Source of the DNA: Stachybotrys elegans
Taxonomy: Eukaryota > Ascomycota > Sordariomycetes > Hypocreales > Stachybotryaceae
Direction of reading: 5' to 3'
Length of the DNA: 64,000 nucleotides
Assembly (NCBI GenBank): GCA_020746835.1
Contig: JAGPNK010000008.1
Span: 1,054,001 to 1,118,000, forward strand
Shown here piece after piece: positions 20,957 to 32,584 of the stretch. A program made the position numbers and the translations under genes. Below the pieces are notes generated by a model that made no database searches, was not told where the DNA came from, and was given only the letters and a program-made list of their open reading frames with translations. How positions within the stretch are numbered: position 1 is the stretch's first letter; each line of letters begins with the position of its first letter.

Positions 20957-23480
20957 ATGGCTCCAGGAGTAAGCGCACTTGGCCACGCATCCGTCACCAG
21001 CTAATCAATTTCGCAGACTCGACGCGCCAATCGCAGCGGTTTCGCCGAACACGACGACTTCGAAGGTACATATCCAATACCGAATCTGCAGGACGTGGAG
21101 CTAATGTTGCAGGTCTTCCCGTGCGACAATGGCGGCAGGAGGTTGTCAGCATTGCGCCTCCCGTCCAACAAGACCAGCAGCAACAGAACGATGTCTGGGG
21201 CATCGAGCTTTTCCACGGAATGCCCAAAGACGCGCATCTCCTGGCGCCTCATAGTCAGGAACTCCTCCGCGCCGCTCGATCTGGACGCCTCTATAAGCGA
21301 CCGCCTCCGGTCGAAGAGGAAGAAGTCGACGCCGAAGTCGTCCTCCCGGACAAGCCAGAGAAGAAGGAAGAGGACACGTCTGCCAAGGGATTCAGCGTGA
21401 AGTTGTGGAAGCAGACGCCTAGGAACGTGGAGGCTGCAGGACTCTCGCATCTCGCTAAACGACGGAAGGGCACCGTGACGATTGCGAGCAAGACGGTCGT
21501 GGACAAGGTTCCTGGCCCGACAGTTACCAAAGCCACAGTGAAGCGACTCGACGCGGCTGGAAACCCCTACACAGAAGATGTTACCTTGGTCGAAGGCCAG
21601 CAAGTAGATGGCGAGATCATTTCGACCAGAGTCGAGGTCGCCCCTGCAGCTCGACCCAGCGCCGTGGCACCTGTTCCGCCGCCGCCCCGAAGAAGACCGC
21701 CACCACCGAAGAGAAAGCCGCGGGCCGGACCTGGACGAGGCAAGAAGAAGCTCCGGGGTATCATTCCCGGTCCTGCTACTGGGGTTGCGATTACCCCTGG
21801 TGGCACTGCCCCCGCGCCACTGCCTCAGGGCGAGAATGGAACTGTATGTCAGAATGTTTGCACGTCGATGAGCGAATCTAACACCCTCTGCAGCCCATTA
21901 AGCCAGATAACACTGGTACTCCTAACCAGGATAGCGAGATGGCCGACGGTGACGATGATGAGGAGGACGATGACGATGGCGCCGAAGGCGAAGATGGTGA
22001 CGACGGCGACGACGGCGATGATGACCTAAAGGATTCCGAGCACAACGACGCGGCGAAGGAAAGTAACAAGGATCAGGATGAGGATATGACGGACGCGACC
22101 CCCTTGCCGGAGCTCTCGGCATCTCAGACGCCAGTTGAGCCGAAGCCAGACACGACAGAAGCCGCGCCACCACCGCTCAGTCTCGCACCAGCATTGGATT
22201 TAGCCAAGCCTGAGGGCAGTCCACTCAAGAACGTTGTCATGCAATCACCTCCGGGATTACCCAAGGCCGAGCTTCTTCCAACTATTGATGACATTCAGAT
22301 GGCAGATACAGTACCAGCAACGGAGTCTACAGTCGCGGAACCCCCATCCACCATCGTGGGAGAAGCCCCCGAAATCGCTACGGATCGGGACCTTACTTCG
22401 TTTGCTGCAGCGCAGAAGGACGCGTCCGAAGAAAACGCGCTTTTGCCGCCCCCGCCTGAACAGGTGGGCAATATCACGTCTCCCAAGGCCGAAAATGGGC
22501 CTGAAAAGGCCCACGAGTCTGAAGAAACGGGCATGGGCGATGCCCAACCAGACATGGGCCACGGACTCCAGAGACCAGCCCTTGAGCATCTCGACTCTGT
22601 CATGACGGAAGATAGCATCAAGCCCGACGATTCGGCCTCTGTGACGTTCCCTCTGGTTGAGTCTGAACTGGTCTCTGATGTTGCGCCTCCGGCTGAACCT
22701 CCTAAGGAACCTGAGCTACAGCCCGAACCAGAGGTGGAAGCACAGCCAGAGCCTCAGCCAGAGCAGGAGCCACATACCGCAGAGAGCGAGTCGGCCAAGG
22801 AGCCTGAACCCGAGGCTGCCCCATCTGTGGAGGCAGTTGTAGAGGAGCCAGAGCCAGAGCCCATGGAAGTGGAAGCACCGGCAGAGGAGAGTAACATTCT
22901 GGACGGCGCCATGGCAGAGCTTGATCGGCAGGCAAGGCTGGCTGACGAAGCTGTCGCTCCCAAAGTTGAGGAACCCCAGCCGGTGCCTGTCATTGAACCC
23001 GTGTCAGAGGCAGGGACGACGCCTCAGCCTACATCAGCACAGCCAACACCGCCAGAGCCCGAGGTCAAAGATGAGCCAACCGTGCAAGAATATACAACCG
23101 ATGCTGCACCAGAGGCTACACCAGAGGCACCACAACCGCCGCAAGCTGTTCAAGGCCATGTGCCATCCCCAGCACAAGAGGCAGCACAAGCCTCACCTGA
23201 AGTGACGACCGGGACAACACCTCTAGAGGCGACTCAAGATGTGCCAAAGGAGCCTACGCCAGTGGAAGCAGTAGAAGAGTCCACGCCCCAAGAAGAAGCG
23301 AAAGAACCCACACCACAGGAAACAGCACAAGAATCTACGCCACAAGAAGCACCAAAAGAGTCTACGCCACAGCCCGCTCAACCTGAAAACTCAACCGCCG
23401 AGGCTCCTGCTGCAGCAGAGAGCACTGAGCCAGTCAAGGAAGAACCCTCCGTGGCGCAGGATCCGCCCGCCGCGCAATAA
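20957..23480 (+). CDS. Acidic, repeat-rich protein with basic AT-hook-like segment
   Basis: Four exons, 20957-20968, 21017-21065, 21113-21843 and 21894-23480, give 792 residues. The start ATG is in a four-codon first exon, supported by GTAAGC and by phase through three introns. The N-terminal 100 residues look conserved ([46 protein letters not shown]). Around 230-255 is a Pro/Arg/Lys-rich patch ([16 protein letters not shown]) resembling AT-hooks. Exon 4 is almost wholly Asp/Glu, Pro and Thr: an acidic DDDEEDDDD block, then Glu-Pro runs, then tandem STPQE-type repeats at the end. A nuclear, chromatin-associated role is plausible but inferred. The product family is not recognised. Confidence 0.7.
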
Positions 23481-23728
23481 ACACGTTCCTCAGGCGAAGA
23501 AGTCGTGCTCTTGGAGCTCGTTTGACATGGTACTTGAGTGCAGATAGAATAGGGCAAGGAGCGACTATCGGTGGCGGGAGGTTTCGAATTGTTTGTTTTG
23601 GATACGCGAAGCACGTCGGAGAGCACAATTGTGGGAAGGAGTTGGAAACTTTGTTTGGAATATCGCTATGGCGCAGTGCCTTGGGTATCAATATACAGTC
23701 ATGCTTTCTTTCTATCCCCCCGTCCCCT

Positions 23729-24718
23729 TTATACTGTGACGCGTGTGCTCACGACACGCTTCTCGCCCTCCCGCGGCTCCATCTTAGCCGATGGCATCTT
23801 CTCCAGCCTCGCGACGCGGCCGTTCATCCGAAACCCCTTGAGGTGCGCGTTGCTCAAACCCAACAGCCCCGCGCTCACCAGCAGCAGCGCCATGAGCACG
23901 AGCGCGCCCGCCTGCGTCAGATTCCCGCTGAGAGCGGCGACGAGATAGACAATCAGCTTGGCCCCCGCCTCGAAGAAGCCCTCGACGTGCGTCTTGGTGC
24001 GCAGCCAGGCCTGCGTCGTCATGGCGCGGATGTCGGCAGGGCGGCCGCGCAGCCGCACGTGTCGGCCCTGGCCCAGGTCTACGGCGTACTCGGCGATGGT
24101 GTCCTCGCCTTCGGATCCCGGCTGCGGCTGGGGCGGCGTGGGCAGCCGAGAGCGGCGCTTGATGATGAAGATGTTGAACACGCGCGAGAGAATGAGCGCC
24201 AGCAGGCTGCCGAGCGCCCACCAGTCCTCGAGCAGCACCATGAGGGCCAAGGCGCCCGCCGTGAGCAGCGGGCTCGCCAGGTAGAGCAGGTGGCTCAGCC
24301 AATCTACGTCGGCTGGGTCGCGGGCGAAGAAGCCGCGCAGCGCAGCACCCGCCTGGTCGAGCATGACGTCGAGGGTGACGGGGTCGGCGGGGTCCTCGGC
24401 GCACACGCGGCGCAGGTAGCCCACCATGGCGGCATTGCGGACGGGGTAGCGCGAGGAGGAAGGCGGGCGGGCGGACTCGTCGACGGCCGAGGGGAGGGCG
24501 GCGTCGAGGGAGCGGTCAAGCGCGTCGGCGGCCTGCTGGTAGTGCAGGCCGGGGGCGAGGACGAGGGCGTCGAGCCAGGAGGAGCCGCCGGTGAGGACGG
24601 TGCGCTGGGCGATGGTCTGCAGGTCAGCGAGGGCGAGGAGGGCGCCGGCCGAGAGGGAGAGGTTGGGGATGGGGGTGGTTGTCCAGGAGGAGATGAGGGC
24701 GCGGGCCTGGAGAGCCAT
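23729..24718 (-). CDS. Fungal membrane protein of unknown function
   Basis: Single-exon frame of 329 residues from the ATG at 24718; a 34-codon N-terminal extension from 24820 is possible but looks like leader sequence. The N-terminal half is Ala/Leu-rich and helical (LALADLQTIAQRTVLTGGSS). Two hydrophobic hairpins are visible: LLTAGALALMVLLEDWWALG to LLALILSRVFNIFII, and LIVYLVAALSG to GALVLMALLLVSAGLLGLS near the C-terminus. Between them is a polar loop with GRHVRLRGRPADIRAMT. No transporter or enzyme motif is recognised. Codon use is very GC-rich, which creates a long false frame on the opposite strand. Confidence 0.6.
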   Translation of the reverse strand: MALQARALISSWTTTPIPNLSLSAGALLALADLQTIAQRTVLTGGSSWLDALVLAPGLHYQQAADALDRSLDAALPSAVDESARPPSSSRYPVRNAAMVGYLRRVCAEDPADPVTLDVMLDQAGAALRGFFARDPADVDWLSHLLYLASPLLTAGALALMVLLEDWWALGSLLALILSRVFNIFIIKRRSRLPTPPQPQPGSEGEDTIAEYAVDLGQGRHVRLRGRPADIRAMTTQAWLRTKTHVEGFFEAGAKLIVYLVAALSGNLTQAGALVLMALLLVSAGLLGLSNAHLKGFRMNGRVARLEKMPSAKMEPREGEKRVVSTRVTV

Positions 24719-25845
24719 GGCTTCCTTGTCAGGGAGGGTTTGTTGGGAGAGAGGGGGTTGGGTCTGGGCGCATGGTGAGATTACTCTTGGAAAGTGAGAC
24801 AGCTCCTTATCTAGATACATAAATATATATTATCAGTTTGCTTCGAGCCTGTATTACTGCTCTTTTGGGCAGGGTTGTATCGGTATGACGGCATCTCTCG
24901 GCTCCCGGTGGGGGTCATGTGATGGGTGCTCGCAATGCCGAGAGGTTACACATGTGCCGATGACTAGAGGCTCCAGGAGGGTATCACTAGACATGGGTAA
25001 AAATTCCATTTCGTAAACTTGCGTGTTGATTGTCCCGATATATGAAGGAGAAGCAGAAAATCACCAGCCTCAGCATCGTGGTGTTTATGTTGTGCACGGA
25101 GAACTCAGCCGTACGGCCTCAAAGGGGAATAGCCTCATGGAATGGAAGATGTGTTGGAGGACGCTTGCCCTGAAACCGCTTACCTTTGATGACCATGGCG
25201 AGGTTCGCTCATAGGGGCGCCATGACTGCATTGAGTAAGGGTTTGTCTACTGCCTCCTACCAGGTACATATATATATTATACTTTGAGCTTTCCTGGCTG
25301 GGGAGTGGCCCAACGGGTTGCTTCCCCCCAACCCGACTGATCCCCGGGTATGGTTCGAGTCCGATCAGATCCATGGACCCCCGCGGCGAACTGAATTGAG
25401 TTGCTTCCTCCTAGCTCTCCTTGTGATCATGACACAACGGATGTCCTATTGGGCCTAGCAGGAACTGAACTGGCTAGGAGTGCCGCTCCTAGTATTTGTA
25501 AAAACCCTCGGGTTTTTCGTAGCCAAAGGCGAGCTTTTTTGTCACTACTTCTGTCCATAAATACTTTTTGTTAAGAGGGACCTAATTCCGATACAACCTA
25601 ATGCCCATCTGGGTATCCCTTTACCTATGTATGTATCAGTTGGGTCACTTGAAGCTAGACCTTTAAGCAATAACAGGCCGTCCCTTTTTCAGGCCCTTTA
25701 CTTTAGCTATGATGCATCCCTTCGCTGCGTCTTGTCATAAATACACCCGCTGGATGGGCATTCTCTTGCCCTCCTTTCACCTTCCCATGAGTATCATCCC
25801 GTCAGTCTCCCAGCAACACATCTCGACCAATATCGCTCAGCGCCT
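24719..25845. other. Intergenic region with SINE-like repeat
   Basis: No supported gene. It contains a tRNA-like promoter pair (see 25306) and a perfect short hairpin AAAAACCC-TC-GGGTTTTT at 25500-25517. The right part, 25530-25700, is AT-rich with no features. Confidence 0.5.
25306..25570 (+). mobile_element. Possible tRNA-derived SINE
   Basis: 25306-25316 (TGGCCCAACGG) fits the Pol III A-box and 25352-25362 (GGTTCGAGTCC) fits the B-box, at the spacing seen in tRNA genes. The flanks do not form acceptor or T-arm stems, so it is not a working tRNA. The following 200 bp are non-coding and end near a perfect hairpin and a T-run (25535-25540). This is the usual head-plus-body layout of a SINE. 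No second copy is in the window, so the end points are approximate. Confidence 0.4.
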
Positions 25846-27296
25846 CTATGCCTCGAGACTCCTCTCCGCCATGGCAGCTGTAACATGCCAGTGCATCAAG
25901 TCGCGCGCCGCAATTGCGTCTTCGGTGCTGTCATGGCCCTTGCCCGCTGGCTGGATATGGCGGCCGAGTCGTTTCAGAGTCAAGCCCTTGAGCGAGAGTG
26001 GTCCGCCCTTTTTTCTTGGGCCCTTGCGCTTCGGCTCCGATGCCTGCGCCGCCTCGGGCTGCCCTGGTTCCTCTGCAAGAGCCTCCTCCTCCTCCTCCTC
26101 TGCTTCCTCTACCTGTCCCGTCAATGCCAATTCCGCCAGCCTCTCCGCCGCCCTTTCCTCCTCCGCCTCTCTCTCGGCCTCTCTCTCTGCCTCGAGAGCA
26201 TCGTCTTCCAGAGCTTTGATGACCTTCTCGATGTGGTATGTGTCGGCGACCCGGGGATGTAGCCATCGCAATGCCGCCAAGTCTCCGTTTGCAGCGTGTC
26301 CCACTACGACTGTCTGGGGGCCGACATACCTCCAAACAGCCTCCCTCGCCCTATCCCGTCCAAAAATGCACCTCCCAGCCCTCCTTGCATCCTCCATATC
26401 CCGCCTCGTGACTCCGGACCACCTCGTATTGTAGTGGGCCATCTTGCAGTTTGGGTACACCAGGCTGTCAATCAAGACCTGGCCCGAGAAATAGTCAATA
26501 AGAGACAGTCGGATGAGCTCTGACTCGCCAGAATCAGCGGTCCCCATCTCGCAGTCTATCGATACGGCCTTCAAGGGTTCGCGGTTGCTGTCGCCATGGC
26601 CATTAGGCGTGGGCATGTAGCGCCACTGCTTTTCTGCCTCCTTCAGGATAAACTCCTCGAGCGTGTGCTGGGCCTGATGAGTGCATGGTTTGGCAAAGCG
26701 CCATCTATCGTTGCAGCATGACCAGTTCTTCACCAGATGGTTAGTAGTGACCCAAAAGTACATCAGGAATACCTACTCCTCGCATGAACCTTCCAGGATG
26801 GAAATGGCAGCGCAAGGTCTCCTTGGAATTTGCTGAGTTCTCGCCATCTGCTACCTTTGCATCAGGTCCGACCTTGGTATCTCGTTTCAAATGGCCCCCA
26901 GAAGAGGCGCCTGCAGCCGAAGCACCAAATTGCCTGCTCCGATCTTTGCCCAAAGTCTTGCTAAGAACTTGGTAAAGGATAAAGCATCAGCTCTGAGAAC
27001 CCGACATGGTGATGAGCAGGAGGCTTACCTTTAAGACATAGCTTGCATCGCCTCTTGGCCAGCAATTGTTGCTCTGTCAATCCCCGCACCACATATCCCG
27101 CCGTATCCTGCTCTCGGAAGCTGAGGGCCAGGGATTGGAGTGTGCTGAGATACTCCTCACTGAATGGGATGGGGTCGCTCGCGGGCGCGGCGTTCTGCAA
27201 AGATGTCGTGCTCTGCATGCCGAATAGTATGCGATTGCCTTTAGAGACCTCGTGCCTTGTTAGGAAGAGTAGTTGGAAAGATAAAATCCTAGGCAT
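25846..27296 (-). CDS. DEDDh RNA exonuclease (REX family)
   Basis: Predicted 3'-5' RNA exonuclease. Exons 27296-27029, 26967-26777 and 26727-25846 give 446 residues. The N-terminal half has a Cys/His region assembled across two introns (CKLCLK, then CHFHPGRFMRG, then NWSCCNDRWRFAKPCTHQ), a likely zinc-binding module. The exonuclease domain carries ExoI (AVSIDCEMG), ExoII (VVVGHAANGDLAAL) and ExoIII (HDSTEDAIAARDL), so the DEDDh residues appear present. An insertion of about 60 highly charged residues (EAEREAEREAEEERAAERL, then PKRKGPRKKG) lies before ExoIII. Such proteins act on rRNA, snRNA or tRNA ends; which one cannot be told. A shorter start at 27218 is possible. Confidence 0.8.
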
Positions 27297-28326
27297 CTAA
27301 GATTCATGAAGATGGAGTGATTAAAGGAATGAAGTGTCAGCTGCAGGCGGGAGGTTGGCAGCCTCGCGCAGTCACGTGAGTGCAGGCAGAAGCAATTGAG
27401 GTTACAGGAGAGGTAGCACCTGTTCTTTCTCTCCGTTTCACAATGCGGCACACAGCCTTTGTCCTTGAAATGAGTTGTTTGACAAGACCCATCATACGTT
27501 TGGGAGCGGATCCAGTCCCTTTATCATCTCAAACAGCCTCGCGCTAGGATCTCACGGAATCTCCATCCGGCCATCTCCTTGCAATAACATGGAGCATCGT
27601 TTCCCCATCTTTGTTCACTACAAATGCGTCTGCTCAGCTGCCAGCTGAGATTACCCTGCCGTACTGTGTAACATTGCAGGGCAGATCTGTACCGTTGGTC
27701 GCGTCCCTCGAGTCTGTCCGGAGATTGCAGGCACGCAATGCCGTGTTCCCGTGGTAAACACCCTTCTGAGATGAACCTTCAACAAATTCCAAGGCGTCCG
27801 CTTCAGAAGCCCTCGTGCGCGATCAAAAGAAGCGGGTGTCATCAAAGAAGCCCTCAGAGCAGATCCAACCCCCCGAGGCTCGTGCCCTTGGACAGCACCA
27901 GCCTGCAGACGGGTACCTGTCCTATTGGCAGTGAGATGCATCATCCGCATTCAGGCGTCGCCCCGCATAAGGTTGCATCGCAGCATTGCATTATACTTAT
28001 GCCATGGTACCTATGAATCTTTGACAGCTTCTGGGCAGCGGTTTTTGCGACGGATCTAGGTATTTCCACTCGCACCATGGACATTCCCTCCTCTCCTGCC
28101 AAGGCTATATGTCCTGCAAATCCTGAACCATACTCCATTCCTACACGCTTGACCATCTCTCCGCCGGTAACCCGAGGTCGACGCCAATGCTCCGCTGCCG
28201 GTTTGGACAGCAGAAACTCGTTGCATCATCAATCTGCCGCCTCACTACTTCTTCAGCGGCTTCCTGCCATAGACAAAATACCTGCTACGCCGTTAGCGCA
28301 CGACAACAGCACCGCTCGACAAGCCC
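27297..28326. other. Intergenic region
   Basis: About 1 kb with no supported gene. It carries the promoter of the exonuclease gene and the 3' flank of the LaeA-like gene. No repeat or domain is recognised. Confidence 0.55.
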
Positions 28327-29844
28327 TCACATTGCCCAATATGCGTGGATGTTGGGATTCTTGAGCTCCTTTCTGGTCTCGGCGCAATAAAGCAGCGTGG
28401 CCTCGGCGGTCCAGCCGAGGCCACGCGTGAAGTGCGCGAGGGAGAGACCCTCGAGATTCCTACCAAAGTTTGCATAAGACCACATTCCCAGCTCCTTGAA
28501 GTTTTTGTCGCGAGGCCATGTGTTGGTGGGCCACTTGCGCCGGACTTCGACCACCTCCTCGAAGCCTGCATCTTTCATATAGTTCACATACTCGGTGACG
28601 GGGAATACAGGCCGACCGGCGTTGGCGGCTGCCTGGAGAATGTAGTTGGACCAGCTCATCAGGTAGCTGTCGGGAGCCAAGGTTTCGTCGTCGCACCGTG
28701 CCGGGATGGCGAGGTCCTGTATCTCCAGCCAGCCTCCTGGCTCAAGGTTACTGTTGCCGAGTGTTAAAGGAGTTCATGAAGGGGGGTAGAGGAGAGCATT
28801 CACTCGTAAGCCTTTTGGACGATGCGAGGGAAGTCGGCGAAGCTGCCGAGCATCATGCGGCACATGATGAAATCGAACTTGACCGACCATGTCCACTCTT
28901 CTTCCAGATCGTCAATCTCGAACCTGCAGTTTGGAGGGACACTACACACATGGTCAGCCACTGCAATGGGCCTAAGCCTTGCAATACGCGTCTGGAAGAT
29001 ATCGTACAATGATGGTTGGATGGGGCTTAGATCTACGCCGATGACCTATACACAGTTCAGTATGGTGTGTCGGGGGAGGGTAACACTGGACAGGGTATGG
29101 ACAAAGCTGACCTCGGCATCTGGGTGGCCATCGGCTGTATAGCGGTGACGTGAGCTTCCTTGCGACGAGACGGTGAGCAGGATGGCACGCACCATAGTCT
29201 ATTGCCCATGCGCCAGTGCCAGTCCCGATATCGAGGACCCGCTTGGCATTCTCGCTGCCAGGACATATCGACAATTCGCCATCCAATGTGCGAATCAAGA
29301 GCTCGTGCTGTATATCTTGGGAATGTGTTAATTCACGTCAAGCATTGAGATGGACACCATACCCAATCGCTCGATCTCTGTCTAGAGATTGCTGGAGATC
29401 AGCTATGTGGCACCTACAGCTGATTCAGGGTGGTGCAAATCTCACACTATCATTGGGCAGAGCATATTCTGGCAACGCAGGGTCAGAGAGGCGATAATCC
29501 GTGGTCGGGGAGGAACAAGCATACTGCCTTGCGCAAGAGCATGGTAGGTGCGGCCATTCTCCTCGTGATAGGCCATGATGCTGGAGGTTATTGATGCGAC
29601 AGAGGATTCTACATCCTAGGCAACTGGGTCAGACAGGCAGCCAGGCAGGCAATTGCAAGGAGAACTTACACCGAAGCCCGAGTCGAGATCATCGTCGCGA
29701 TCCTCAGGGGTCTCGGGCACCTGCAGACTCGACCAATTAGAATGGGGATAGGGCCCTTGTATTGGTAAAGTGGCAGAAGGTTATGAATATCATGGAGAAT
29801 TCACATACAATCTCGGCCGTGTTTTGTGGACGATGGCCCGTCAT
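28327..29844 (-). CDS. LaeA-like SAM-dependent methyltransferase
   Basis: 321 residues from ten exons: 29844-29809, 29720-29670, 29615-29525, 29468-29446, 29381-29363, 29315-29193, 29134-29112, 29045-29008, 28941-28804 and 28750-28327. Every join keeps phase and restores a family motif. The protein has SSVASITSSIMAYHEENGRT, KYALPNDSTE, the SAM-binding VLDIGTGTGAWAID, DAEVIGVDLSPIQPS, NCRFEIDDLEEEWTW, FDFIMCRMMLGSFAD and NLEPGGWLEIQD. This is the pattern of the many LaeA-like (Methyltransf_23) proteins that sit in or near fungal metabolite clusters. Its substrate is unknown. Nine short introns, several flanking exons of only 19-38 bp, are notable. It lies about 7 kb from the RiPP-like precursor. 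Confidence 0.88.
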
Positions 29845-30658
29845 GATGGGCGGTTGGTAGAGATGGGCTGCGACGGAATCGCGTCGTGTACGAGGCGAAA
29901 ATAGGAGAGTGAGGGGAGAGTGAGGAGAGAGACACGGACTGAAGAGGCTACTAGATGATCAATTTGGTGCTATGAACGCGAGGACGCAGAGCAGCGCAGG
30001 GCGATGGACTTGGTATGGTAGGTCCTCTGCTGGTTGGATGGAATCCATCGGGGTGGCTTACATTAGTGGAGAAGAGCCTGGACACGGCCGACGGCCAAGT
30101 GGCAGACTATTGCCTAGTAGGGAGTTCGGCAATGGAGAGACTCGCCGACGTCTGCAGTGCAGCAGGCCGAAGGTGTAGGGCATGGATGGATGCCCAAGCT
30201 GACTAGCAAGAGGCACAGCACATAAGAATGAGCTAAGTTGCATGCAACCATGATGAGGTGCTCTCGGCACCAACTGCTACCCATCAGGACATCTAGACAC
30301 ATGGACCAGCCGGAACGACAGCACCGGGAAGACAACCAACAAGGCAAGTGGGTATGGGTGTGGGCGGGACGATGCGGGCGGGAGGAGATGCGGGAAGCCC
30401 AGACGAGGAGAGGAGAGAGGGGGTGTGGATACATTGAGTGGAAGCGAGGGACAAGGCAATCAAGGAATCCATGCCCGGGAAGAGAAAACCAACCCGGAGC
30501 AGGGGATGGTGAGAATGGCCAGGGTAGACGGTAGGCGAGGGCTCGCGATGAAGAGGTCCAAGAAGCCAAGCTCCGCCCAAGCCAAGAAGAAATAATGGGA
30601 AATCATATCAAAGACCACATTGTCAATAACTACATAAAGAGGCAATGCTGGAACCAAA
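29845..30658. other. Intergenic region
   Basis: Promoter of the LaeA-like gene and 3' flank of the P450 gene. Purine-rich strings on the + strand; no gene supported. Confidence 0.55.
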
Positions 30659-32584
30659 TCAGGCCCTTGGCGTCACCCGCAGCCAAAAGTCGTTCGTCAC
30701 CCAAAAGGCCGCATCCCACAACCGCAACGGAAACGGCGGATTCACCACCGCGAAGTCGAACCGCCGAACCAACTGCAAGCAACACATGTGTTAGTGGGAT
30801 CGTTCGGCTCAGAAATCAGGCCACGGGGAGTCGCGTGGATGCACAAGACCTGCAGCCGGACATGGGCGCAGCCAACAACACAGGGGAGGGGAGGAAGGGG
30901 AAACAAGAACACACCTCAACAATGACCTTGTTCAGCTCCATGGCTGCAATCGTCTTGCCCAGGCACTGGAACTTGCCGTGCCCAAATGCCAGCTCCACCG
31001 TGGCCGCCATGTCATGAAGCTCCTCGGCGTCCTTGGTGCCATCGAGCCACCGCTCCGGCCGGAACACGTCGGCGTCGCCCCCAAACGTGTCCTTGTCGCG
31101 CATCATCCGCATGATGTTGACGCCCACCTGCGTGCCCCCGGGCAGGTCGTAGCCGCACACACGAGCGCCGCCGGGGGGCACCTCCTTGTAGTTGTGGCCC
31201 GTCGAGGGTGGGAACATGCGCAGCCCTTCCTTGATGACGGCCTGGAGGTACGGCAGCTCGTATGCCTCGCGGTCGCGGATCACGGGCGAGCTGATTCGCC
31301 CTGCGGCTTCGGCGGCGTCCACCTCGGCTCGGAGGCGCGACAGCGATGCTGGCGTGTTGAGCAGGCAGAGCAGTGTCATCCGGATGGCTGTCGCCGTTGA
31401 ATCGGAGCCCGCGATCCTGTCCTCCATCAGCAGCAAGTCCATTGATCACCTGGGTAGCCAGGGTATATGTCTCTTCACATTTCTAGGAACACTTCAGCGG
31501 CAAGCTCCTTGTGCGTGAGACCCTGTCGGATATGCGCCTGCATCATATCATCGCCCGGCTCAGCTCCAGGCGCCAGCCGCTTGTCGACGAGATTCATGGC
31601 GAAGCTGCACATCCGTCGTCAGCAATTATAACACGCTACTGGAATATGCCTAAGAAACACCCACCCCATCAGACCACCAAAGCCAGCCTCATCGCCGACC
31701 TTGGGAAGCGCCAGGCTCAGCGGCCACATGCGGAGCCAGCGGTCCAGCCAGGGCATGTTGAGCACGACAGCCAGCACGGGGAAGAAGGCATCGTTGGACT
31801 CGACGTAGTGGTGCATGTCGCTGTCGTTCTTGAGGAACCCAATGGCCTCGCCGAAGCCGAGGTAGCTGATGACGTCGAGGGCAAAGTACTGCGACTTGTG
31901 GGAGAACTCAATGGGGCGGAAGTCGCTCGGCGTGGAGAGATACTTGCGCTCTATCAAGTTGACGAGCATCTGGACGTGTTTGTCGACGCCTGGCTCGAAG
32001 CTGGCGCCCTCTCTCCCAGAGTACTGGTGCGCCGATCCATTAGAGCAGCCCGTCGATCGCTCGGCCATGTGCATGTACATACCCCCGGTGTAAGCTTGGC
32101 TCGGAGCTCCTTGCGTCCAGCTTCATCGCGCATGGAGAATAGGCTGTCCTGGTCCGGAATCATGCGCGACAGCTCGTACCACGGACCCTTTGTGAAGCTG
32201 GACCGCACGCCCGAGATGGAGCGATAGGTATCCGCATCGCCAAACATGACCTCGTTGGGACCGACCCGAACCAGCGGACCTATCCAACCCGGTCAGAACC
32301 TCGAAGAAGATGAAGGACAGACTGGCAGAAGTGAAGAATGTGTGCAGACCGTATTCCTCGCCATAGTCCTTCAGAATTGCACTCAGCCTGCCCGTCTGGG
32401 TCAGCTTGATCATGGGATACATGGAGAATGCGTGCCAGAACGGCCCGGGCACGTGGCGGAGGCGCCACCAGGACCGTATCTCCCGCAGCAGCAGCAGCAC
32501 GGCGGCCCCGACGGCTCCGGAGAGGGCCAGGGTAGCAGGGGCCGCAGTGCTCAAGATGTTGGGGTAGATTCGCAGCAAAGACAT
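30659..32584 (-). CDS. Cytochrome P450 monooxygenase
   Basis: ER-anchored haem monooxygenase of 510 residues. Exons are 32584-32350, 32279-32083, 32023-31665, 31604-31479, 31416-30915 and 30772-30659. An N-terminal membrane anchor (AVGAAVLLLL) precedes RHVPGPFWHAF. The exon 1/2 join gives YGPLVRVGPNEVMF. The exon 4/5 join gives the I-helix MIAGSDSTATAIR. The K-helix ExxR is EGLR, then FRPERWLDG and the haem loop FGHGKFQCLGK with its Cys ligand. The last exon supplies the usual C-terminal strand region (FDFAVVNPP). All key motifs are intact. It resembles pisatin demethylase-like fungal P450s; substrate unknown. It could serve the nearby cluster, but 4 kb of CorA-like gene and relics lie between. 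Confidence 0.85.

Noticed and set aside
23522..24778. Plus-strand frame of 418 codons opposite the membrane protein gene
   Set aside because: Gly/Arg/Glu low complexity, antisense to a frame with membrane spans; typical third-position artefact.
25296..25375. Functional tRNA gene
   Set aside because: A- and B-boxes are present but acceptor and T-arm stems do not pair, so it is a tRNA-derived repeat at most.
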